A stretch of 15,029 nucleotides of DNA from Acanthamoeba sp. SK_2022b. Taxonomy: Eukaryota; Discosea; Longamoebia; Acanthamoebidae. The stretch spans positions 1 through 15,029 of the forward strand of contig JANDJZ010000859.1 of assembly GCA_027943245.1 (NCBI GenBank), given 5' to 3'. The notes under the pieces were generated by a model. The model ran no database searches. It was not told the DNA's origin and saw only the letters and a program-made list of their open reading frames with translations. Numbering within the stretch: the stretch's first letter is position 1; each line of letters opens with the position of its first letter. Made by a program: the position numbers and the translations under genes. Positions 8,357 through 15,029 of this stretch are shown piece after piece.

Positions 8357-11306
8357 TTATTCGTGGGCAAACAGCTGGCGGGCCGTCTTGTCCGTGATGT
8401 CTCGCGGAGAAGGGGCGCCGCTGGCGGCCTTGGGCGCACGGAACGGCGAGCGGAGGGCCATCGAGCAGCCGTATTGCCGCAGGTAGTTTTGGAACGCCAA
8501 GTGGGCCTGGTTTGTTTGTGTATGTGGGCGATATCCGATCACCGGTGTGGTGTGGTGAGCACGGGCGCACAAACAAATCTTGCGCTGGAGATGTGTGCGT
8601 GCGCCGCGTCACCTGATGGGCCTTTTCCTTCTTCCGACAGTAGACGCGCACATACTGCTCCGAAAACACCTCGGGGAGTAGGACGCTGACCTGCTCTCGG
8701 GGGATGGTGAACGACACTGGAGAGAGCCGGGGGCGGGCGGGTCAGGGCTTGCCAACGCGTGACATCATACACACGCACGCGCGCGCCAACTGGCGATGCA
8801 CCTTCAGGTTCGGCCTTGGCGAAAAAGTGCACGTGGTCCACCGGATTCTTGTCCGCCATGGCTGCGTTTGTCCAATGGACCGCAACGAGTCAGCACCACG
8901 AGGTGCGCCGAAGAAGAAGAAGAAGAAGAAGATCACGACGGGAGCTGTGGTGGCGATAGCAGTGGCGCGGCGGTACCGTAATTCATCTTGAAGTTGTGCA
9001 CAATGATGTCGCTCTCCTGCAGGTCTTGCTCCCCACTGGGCTGGTAGGTGATGATGTCTTTGGGATGGACCTGCCACGGCAGAGAGAGCACGACATGATA
9101 AGTTATAATCATTTACCCGTCACGCCAGGCGTCATGTGCGTGCGTGCGTGCGCGTGTGCGACCTTGACGGGGAAATGCGGGCATTGGCTTTGTGGCACGA
9201 TGAACTCTCCCACGCATTTGTAGACCTCGCGGCGGCCAATCTGCCTCACGATCTCCCTCGCTTCGGCCAGCTCCTGGCGATGGGAGGTTGGTTTAGTGGA
9301 TCGAGAATGCGGAGAGGGGGGAGGGGGGCATGGCATTTACCGGCACAGTGGAGCGCTGAATGGTGCGAAGGATTGAGTCCGTCAGCAGCGAATACTGCCG
9401 GATGTCATTGACGCTGTCCGAAATGCCCAGGTGGTCGTCTGCCAAGGTCATCGCGTCACCTGCGGGGGGAAGGGACAAGCCATGTCATGGTGATGGTCGA
9501 AAAGAAAAGCGTCCGTGTGCGGTGCCGGCAAGGCTGCCTCCCCCCTCCCAAGCTTACCGATCATGTACTCGATCCCTTTGGACACTCGGTGAGAGTAGAC
9601 CTGACACCAGAAGAGGGGGGGGAGAGATTGTGAGTGGACGGGCCCGCAAAGGAGAGGCAGCAGAGTTATGGAGCGGCACCTGCTTGAAGAGGGAGTAGCG
9701 CGTGCGGAAGAGTTCATAGACCTGGAAGTCGGCCTTTTCGTAGAAGCAGATTTCGTCATTGATGACGCGCGACAGACTGATGAGGCTGGAACAAGGAGGG
9801 AGGTGACGAGGAGGGGTTGTGAGCATGGCCAAAGGGCCACGGGCCTGCAGGCACAGCAGCAGGTACCGCTCGTGATCGAAGCCGCTCCTCATGCCGACGT
9901 GCTTGCTGTCCCGGGCGATGTAATCAAACTTGTCCACGTCGATGCTGTTTCTGTGGTGGTCGCGGGAGAACGATGGGCGGATGAGCGGATAGAAGCTTTG
10001 GGGGGGGGGGGCATAAGGGAAGGTCCAAACCTCTTGTTACTGACGATTTCGTAGAGAAAGCCCTTTTCCGTGCTTGAACTGGTGTAGGTGAGCCGATGTG
10101 GTGAGTACGCCCCTCTCTCCCACTCCCACACACACACACACACACACACACACGCGCGAGGGGGATAAACCACGCCAACAATTCCCATCCAGCCACCGAG
10201 TGCGAGACACAACAAGAAGACCACACACGCCTTTGGCCTACCTGGGCCGTTCGCCGCTGATGAGACTCAGCAAGAACTGCACGTCCTCGCTCGAGTAATC
10301 CAAGTGGTTGTCATCTGAGCACAGCACAGCCAGAAACGAATGGGTACCGTGAGAGCCCGCCCTCGTCCCTCAACGCGACAACGACAGTTCCACATATAAA
10401 TAAAATGTATGTATGGAGGTATATGTGTGTGTATCAGTCGAGTACCGATCAGGTGGACCACCATGCGCTGCGACATCTCTTCGTGAGTCCATTCGGCGTT
10501 GCCGCTGTGGCCAGAGAGGGAACACGCCGCGTGTGAGCGGTGCCGCACCGACCGAACGGGAGGAGGGGAGGGGAGGGGAGGGGAGGCAACGTACGTGCGA
10601 GCTCTGACCCAGTCCTCAAAGGCGTGGGAGAACGCGCCATGCCCCAGGTCGTGGCAGAGCCCAGCAAGCCGCACCATGCGAACGTCCCTCTGGCCGGAGA
10701 AACACAAGCAGGAGCGTGAGGCCACGGCCTTGCGTGCACCCAGAATGTGGGGTGGGGAGTGGGGAGCACCTCTGTGATCTCCAGCTCGGGCTGCAGCTTG
10801 GCGAACCGTTCCACCAGCTGACCGGCAAGGTGGCTCGTGCCCAGGCAGTGCTCGAAGCGGTTGTGCGAGGCACCAGGAAACACTTTGATCGATCAGCACG
10901 CGTCAGCAAAAGGAGGCACACACACACGGCTGGTACCATAGTAGGAGGTCCCCAGCTGCTTGAGGTCACGTAGTCGCTGGAACTGAGGAGTGTCGATGAA
11001 GTCGATGCAATAGGTGGGCATGTGCATGTGGCCATGGAGGCCATCGTTCATGATTTTAACGTCTCGATGCCAGGCCTGCGGCAACCACGGGGCGCCTACC
11101 CCCGCCCCGGCACCCAGACGCGAGGCCTGCACCAACAGCTTCTTCCTCACGCCCGGTTCTGTTATTCCCAGCTCCACTAGATCTTCTCGCCTCAGCTCCT
11201 TTACGATGTCAAGATCATCGTATTTGGCTTGTTCGAATACGTCCACCAAACCAGGCAGGCCTATACCACGAAGCCACGCCCCGACAGTATCCGTCGATGC
11301 TTCCAT
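8357..11306 (-). CDS. SAMHD1: SAMHD1-like deoxynucleoside triphosphate triphosphohydrolase (SAM + HD domains)
   Basis: The family splits dNTPs into deoxynucleoside plus triphosphate, keeping dNTP pools in check; animal SAMHD1 also restricts retroviruses and DNA viruses. Exons: 11306-10937, 10882-10770, 10689-10595, 10504-10446, 10314-10242, 10078-10031, 9950-9867, 9785-9680, 9600-9558, 9459-9341, 9273-9163, 9070-8977, 8861-8802, 8716-8613, 8506-8357; all phases fit, giving 542 residues against 626 in human. A SAM domain covers about residues 7-68 ([17 protein letters not shown]). The HD metal ligands are present: H135 in NRFEHCLG, H174-D175 in [13 protein letters not shown]259 in IDVDKFDY, plus the WTHEE motif at 198-202. 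DTPQFQRLR keeps the Asp, Gln and Arg that bind the allosteric guanine nucleotide in human SAMHD1. The C-terminal lobe ([29 protein letters not shown]) also fits. I chose the ATG at 11306 because it precedes the SAM domain; the frame extends only 11 codons further upstream, without another ATG, before a stop. Confidence 0.93.
8911..8931. repeat. (GAA)n microsatellite in a SAMHD1 intron
   Basis: Seven AAG units in the intron 8976-8862 of the SAMHD1-like gene; pyrimidine-rich on the sense strand. Confidence 0.85.
10127..10153. repeat. (CA)n microsatellite in a SAMHD1 intron
   Basis: About 13 CA units in the intron 10241-10080, flanked by CT-rich and CG-alternating sequence. Confidence 0.9.
10560..10586 (+). 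repeat. GAGGGG tandem repeat with G-quadruplex potential in a SAMHD1 intron
   Basis: Four runs of four G separated by single A bases on the plus strand (template of the SAMHD1 gene), in the intron 10594-10506. The spacing suits a G-quadruplex in single-stranded DNA; the transcript itself would carry the C-rich strand. Confidence 0.75.
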
Positions 11307-11370
11307 CGCTGCTGTTGTGTGTGGGTCACAACTACGCACAGTTTTGTTATTATTAATGCTAACGATTATT

Positions 11371-11386
11371 TTTATTTTTATTTATT
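11371..11386 (-). terminator. Candidate polyadenylation signals for HSP90
   Basis: Two AATAAA hexamers on the minus strand (11386-11381 and 11376-11371) lie in an AT-rich spacer about 120-135 bases after the HSP90 stop. The spacer 11307-11505 must hold both the HSP90 3' end and the SAMHD1 promoter. Confidence 0.5.
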
Positions 11387-11505
11387 TTTTTTTGGTTTTT
11401 TTCGGGCCCACAAACGGCGAGAAAAAAGCTGGCGCCAGAGCCGGGGAATAGGGAGAGCTCTGTTTGTTTGTGGGGAAGTTCGCGAACAGCGCAGGGGCGT
11501 GTCCC

Positions 11506-13934
11506 TTAGTCGACCTCCTCCATCCTGCTGCCCTCATCCTCGCCGGCCTGGTCGTCGGCCTCAAGGGGCGGCAGGTCGTCGTCGCCCTGGCCAGCACCGG
11601 CATCCTCGTCGATGGAAAGGCCAAGCTTGATCATCCTGTGGATGCGCGAGGCAAAGGTCGCGGGTTCCTCGAGCGAGAAGCCCGAGCTGAGCAGAGAGGT
11701 TTCGTAGAGCAGCCACACGAGGTCCTTCACGGTCTTGTCGTTCTTGTCGGCGTCGGCCTTGGTCCTCAGCTCCGACACGATGGCGTGCTCGGGGTTGAGC
11801 TCGAGAGTCTTCTTCGAGGCCATGTAGGTGTGCATGCTGTTGTCTGTGTCATGAAAAGAGAACGGTCACAGGGTGAGCAACGCACGCACGCTCCGAACAC
11901 ACAACGCACAAAGACTGGGGTGGTGGTTGGGTGGACTCGCGTACCCCTGAGGGCCTGAGCGCGCATGATCTTCTCCATGTAGGCGCTCCAGCCAAACTCG
12001 CCGGTAACGAGGACGCAGGGCGAATCGACGAGACGGTTGGAGAGGACGACCTTCTCGACCTTGTCGCCGAGGATGTCCTTGACGACCTTGCACAGGTTCT
12101 CGTTGGCCTTCTTGAGGTCTTCGGCCTTCTTCTTCTCCTCCTCGGTCTCGTCGAGCTTGAGGCCCTCCTTGGAGATGTTGAAGAGCTTCTTGCCGTCGTA
12201 CTCCTTGAGCTGCTGGACCATGTACTCGTCGATGGGCTCGGTGAGGAAGAGCACTTCGTAACCCTTCTTCTTGAGACCCTCAACGAAGGGCGAGCTCTCG
12301 ACGGCCTTCTTGGACTCGCCGGTGATGAAGTAGATCTCCTTCTGACCCTCCTTCATGCGGGTGACGTAGTCCTTGAGCGAGGTGGTGTCGTCGCCAGTCT
12401 TGGTCGAGTGGAAGCGGAGGAGCTCGGCGAGCTTGGTCCTGTTGGCCGAGTCCTCGTGGATGCCGTACTTGATGTTCTTGCCGAAGGATTCGTAGAACTT
12501 GTCGAAATCCTCCTTCTTCTCGGCGATCTCGTTGAAGAGCTCGATGCACTTCTTGACGAGGTTCTTCCTGATGACCCGGAGGATCTTGTTCTGCTGGAGC
12601 ATCTCACGCGAGATGTTGAGCGGCAGATCCTCGGAATCGACAATGCCGCGGACGAAGTTGAGCCACTCCGGGATGAGCTCCTCGCAGTTGTCCATGATGA
12701 AGACGCGACGCACGTACAACTTGATGTTGTTCAGCTTCTTTCGGGTCTCGAACAAGTCTTTACATGGGTTGGAGAGGGTGAGGCATTGAGGGAAATAAAT
12801 GGATGTAAAAAAGAATTGTGGGGTGGGGGGGGAGTACCAAAGGGAGCGCGCTTGGGAACGAAGATGATGGACTTGAACTCAAGCTGGCCCTCGACGGAGA
12901 AGTGCTTGACGGCGAGATAATCCTCCCAGTCGTTGGTAAGGTTCTTGTAGAAGGTGCGATACTCTTCATCGGCCACGTCCTGAGGGTTCCTGGTCCAGAT
13001 GGGCTTGGTCTTGTTGAGCAGCTCCCACTCCTGGTAAGTCTCCTTCACCTTCTTGGTCTTCTTCTCGGCCTTCTTCTCCTCCTCGTCGGTCACCTCCTCG
13101 ATCTTGGGCTTCTCCTCCTCGCCCTCCTTCTTCTCCTCGCTCTTCTCCTCGTCCTCCTCGACCTCGGTCTCCTTGGTCTTGTCAACCCAGAGCGAGATGG
13201 GATACTGGATGAACTGCGAGTGCTTCTTGACCAGATCCTTGATGCGCCTCTCCTCGAGGTACTCCATCTGATCCTCCTTCATGTAGACCGTGATCTTGGT
13301 GCCGCGCTTGAGCGGCTCACCTTCGGTGTCCTTGCGGATGGTGAACGAGCCACCAGCGGCCGACTCCCACACGTACTGCTCGTCATCGTTGTGCTTGGTG
13401 GTCACAACGACTCGGTCACCAACCAGGTAGGCAGAGTAGAAACCAACACCGAACTGACCAATCCTGATATCCAGAGATTAGCAACAAGAATGGAAAAAAC
13501 GAGAATTAAAAAAAAATCGATCAAATAAAAAAAAAGGCAAAAAAACGAGATGGCGCGGTTTGTCAGGCAGGGACGTACATCGAGACATCGGCGCCGGCCT
13601 GCAGGGCCTCCATGAAAGCCTTGGTGCCGGACTTGGCGATAGTGCCGAGGTTGTTGACGAGATCGGCCTTGGTCATGCCGATGCCGCTGTCGATGATGTG
13701 AATGCACTTGTTCTCCCTGTCGGGCACCAGGTGGACGTAGAGATCGGGGTTGGTCTCAAGCGCCGCCTTGTCGGTGAGACCGATGTAACGGATCTTATCC
13801 AAGGCATCGGAAGCGTTGGAGATGAGCTCGCGCAGGAAGATCTCTTTGTTGCTGTAGAAGGTGTTGATGATGAGGTTCAGCAACTGGTTGATCTCGGCCT
13901 GGAAGGCGAACGTCTCGACGTCGTCGGAGGACAT
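11506..13934 (-). CDS. HSP90: Cytosolic heat shock protein 90 (HSP90)
   Basis: An ATP-driven dimeric chaperone that folds and activates kinases, receptors and other clients in the cytosol. Coding exons 13934-13579, 13463-12838, 12757-11945 and 11843-11506 join in phase to give 710 residues, the usual cytosolic length. Visible motifs run in order: [18 protein letters not shown] and DSGIGMT (GHKL ATP pocket), [22 protein letters not shown], an acidic linker of Glu/Lys runs around residues 220-270, [20 protein letters not shown] and [14 protein letters not shown] (middle domain, with the Arg that reaches the ATP), [20 protein letters not shown] (C-terminal dimer region), and the final MEEVD that docks TPR co-chaperones such as HOP. 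There is no signal peptide or KDEL, which argues against the ER and mitochondrial forms. The ATG at 13934 sits one base after an apparent 3' splice site, so the leader appears to be spliced. Confidence 0.98.
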
Positions 13935-13935
13935 G

Positions 13936-14040
13936 CTGTGTGGGAGGGAAGCAAAAAGAGTGTGGAGAGGAGGCTGCCGCAACTAGACAACAAGACGAAG
14001 AAGACCTTCAAGAGGGAGGAACCGGCACCAGCGGACTTAC
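13936..14040 (-). other. Intron in the 5' leader of HSP90
   Basis: On the minus strand GTAAGT starts at 14040 and a pyrimidine-containing stretch ends in CACACAG at 13936, one base before the HSP90 ATG. This is the only full GTAAGT donor among the donors I located in the window. Leader introns are common in highly expressed and stress-induced genes. No transcript was available to confirm it. Confidence 0.6.
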
Positions 14041-14051
14041 ACGCTTATCAG

Positions 14052-14068
14052 GAATCGAAGTTTCGGGA
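14052..14068. promoter_or_regulatory. Heat shock element-like site
   Basis: GAAgtTTCggGAT at 14057-14069 gives two perfect inverted units with two-base spacing and an imperfect third unit; a further GAA sits just before it at 14052. This fits the nGAAnnTTCn units bound by trimeric HSF. It lies just upstream of the proposed HSP90 leader splice donor, so it may be very close to, or even inside, the transcribed leader. Confidence 0.5.
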
Positions 14069-14110
14069 TCGCGTTGTGAGAAATGTGGCGGCGATTTCGT
14101 CGGCGGATCG

Positions 14111-14122
14111 GAACGAAATTTC
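14111..14122. promoter_or_regulatory. Heat shock element-like site
   Basis: GAAcGAAatTTC contains a perfect GAAnnTTC pair at 14115-14122 plus an extra GAA at 14111. It lies about 180 bp upstream of the HSP90 ATG and about 290 bp upstream of the plus-strand ATG. A weaker, tightly packed GAA/TTC cluster (GAAattccGAAcGAA) follows at 14185-14199. Confidence 0.5.
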
Positions 14123-14261
14123 GATTTGACGCGTGGGGTGAAACAAGCCAGAACCAAAAATGTTGGTATTTTCGTAGGGCACACGAAATTCCGAACGAAA
14201 AATGACCGCAACCAGTTTGAAAGTGTCCAGTTAGGGCCAGCTCGCGATCCCTGGGATGACC

Positions 14262-14268
14262 TATAAAA
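14262..14268 (+). promoter_or_regulatory. TATA box for the plus-strand gene
   Basis: TATAAAA on the plus strand, 147 bp before the ATG at 14409. With normal TATA spacing the transcript would start near 14290-14300 and carry a leader of roughly 110 bases. Confidence 0.6.
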
Positions 14269-14408
14269 ATGGCATCAGGCAGCGTTCAAAGCTTCATTCA
14301 ACAATAACACTACCAGCACAACAGCAGCGAGTCTAGCACTTGTACTGCCTCAGCCACCCAACACACACACTCTACCATCACCACCTATCATCCCGATCTA
14401 CCGCCATC

Positions 14409-15029
14409 ATGGCCGACAAAGTGCCTTCGAACGCCGAGCTCCAGAAGACCGCCGAGAACGTCAAGCAGGAGATAGAGGTCACCAAGATGGAGACCGAGGG
14501 CCTCACCGGCGTCGGTGAGAAGCTGCTCGATGATGCCGCCAAGGTTGTCGACAGCGCCGAGCGCCTCGTGCTCGAGAAGAACCAGGGCAACAAGATCCAG
14601 AAGCTGGCCAAGGAGGGCGAGAAGGCCGCCGAAGAGCTCAAGGAGCAGACCGAGCGCCTGCGACGGATGCAGGCCGACACCATCAACCAGATCGACTCGG
14701 AGCGCGTCAAGGACCTGGCCACGCGCCTCATCGAGACCGCGAGGCTCGCCGGCATGGAGATCCTGTCGTCGCCCACCTTCCGCCAGTCCATCAAGGACAT
14801 GATGAACCTCATGGGCGACATCGTCACCGACTCGGTGCAGGACACCGGCGCCTCCTCCTCCTCCTCGGCCATGGAGATCGATGCCGAGCAGCTCAAGGAG
14901 AAGGCCGAGGGCACCGCGCGCGACATCAAGGACTCGAGCTCGATCGAGGAGGCCAAGCGCAAGGCCCAGCGGGCCGCCGGCGAGGCGCAGGCGACGGCGC
15001 GCGACCTGGCCGGCCGGGCGCAGGACAAG
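14409..15029 (+). CDS. Highly charged helical protein with LEA-like segments, 3' end outside window; function unknown
   Basis: I do not recognise this gene with certainty. The ATG at 14409 (context gccatcATGg) opens a frame that stays open to the window edge (207 codons, no intron seen). The protein is rich in Glu, Lys, Ala and Gln and is predicted to be almost all helix. Residues 1-110 look like a coiled coil. A less charged stretch around 110-145 (LIETARLAG, SPTFRQSIKDMMNLMGDIV) may be a small folded helical unit. A serine run follows, then 11-mer-like Ala/Lys/Glu/Asp repeats (AEGTARDIKDS, AQRAAGEAQATARDLAGRAQ) resembling group-3 LEA desiccation proteins. The middle stretch loosely recalls the N-terminal region of fungal HAM1-type proteins, a weak inference from memory. 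A TATA box lies 147 bp upstream and the promoter is shared with HSP90, so stress induction is plausible. Third codon positions are nearly all G or C, supporting real coding. Confidence 0.85.
   Translation, partial: MADKVPSNAELQKTAENVKQEIEVTKMETEGLTGVGEKLLDDAAKVVDSAERLVLEKNQGNKIQKLAKEGEKAAEELKEQTERLRRMQADTINQIDSERVKDLATRLIETARLAGMEILSSPTFRQSIKDMMNLMGDIVTDSVQDTGASSSSSAMEIDAEQLKEKAEGTARDIKDSSSIEEAKRKAQRAAGEAQATARDLAGRAQDK

Larger units (their letters stand above)
14042..14408. promoter_or_regulatory. Divergent promoter region between HSP90 (-) and the charged helical gene (+)
   Basis: No reading frame of merit lies here. Base composition drops to AT-richer DNA compared with the flanking exons. 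The half near HSP90 holds GAA/TTC modules typical of heat shock elements; the half near the plus-strand gene holds a TATA box and, from about 14290 onward, a CA-rich, G-poor stretch that is probably the plus-strand 5' leader. No clear TATA box faces HSP90. The shared control of both genes is an inference. Confidence 0.7.

Noticed and set aside
9839..9866. Reading straight through the SAMHD1 exon after FDHER into LLLCLQARG
   Set aside because: A GTACCT donor after the Arg codon and an acceptor at 9786 restore the family pattern (FDHER-LISLSRV); the read-through stretch has no counterpart in SAMHD1.
11931..12920. A 329-codon plus-strand open frame opposite HSP90 (also 12818-13528)
   Set aside because: Leucine-rich mirror of the Glu/Lys-rich HSP90 exons produced by high third-position GC; it crosses a proven HSP90 intron and has no family pattern.
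14378..15028. A minus-strand open frame covering the right edge
   Set aside because: Serine-rich complement of the plus-strand helical gene; lacks its own promoter signals, and the plus-strand frame has a TATA box and coherent codon use.

Overview
The window looks like nuclear DNA of a free-living amoebozoan close to Acanthamoeba castellanii. The reasons are strongly GC-rich coding sequence with G/C at third positions, many short GT-AG introns, gene spacing of only about 200 bp, and a cytosolic HSP90 of the amoeba/animal type. The species name is an inference from style and gene content, since no database search was possible. The gene models below were built by hand: reading frames were joined at GT/AG boundaries so that phases match and the protein follows the expected family pattern.

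Four genes lie head-to-tail on the minus strand, and one diverging gene lies on the plus strand. From right to left on the minus strand they are: HSP90 (13934 to 11506, four coding exons plus an intron in the 5' leader, ending in MEEVD); a SAMHD1-type dNTP triphosphohydrolase with an N-terminal SAM domain and complete HD active site (11306 to 8357, 15 exons); a RhoGAP protein with a coiled coil and C-terminal LIM fingers (about 8140 to 4768, 9 exons, first exon uncertain); and a CLU (clustered mitochondria) family protein with TPR-like helices and a long serine/proline-rich tail (4553 to beyond base 1, 16 exons in the window). On the plus strand, 14409 to beyond 15029 encodes a very charged helical protein with LEA-like segments that I cannot name with confidence.

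The 474 bp between the HSP90 start and the plus-strand gene is a divergent promoter. It has GAAnnTTC heat-shock-element-like sites near HSP90 and a TATA box facing the plus-strand gene, so the two genes may share stress control. The other genes have no evident operon-like or pathway link. Two of the encoded products (RhoGAP-LIM and CLU) suggest cytoskeletal signalling and mitochondrial/mRNA organisation, and SAMHD1 acts in nucleotide-pool control and possibly in antiviral restriction.

The introns are rich in simple repeats: (CA)n, (GA)n, (GAA)n, (ACC)n, a heptamer minisatellite and G-runs. One intron of the RhoGAP-LIM gene holds a perfect 27-bp-arm hairpin. I saw no rRNA, tRNA, CRISPR array, transposase or viral gene. 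I found no clearly new multi-gene system. The best leads are the intronic hairpin, the unusual domain layouts of the CLU and RhoGAP-LIM proteins, the shared heat-shock promoter with its unnamed partner gene, and a GTAC bias at intron donors.
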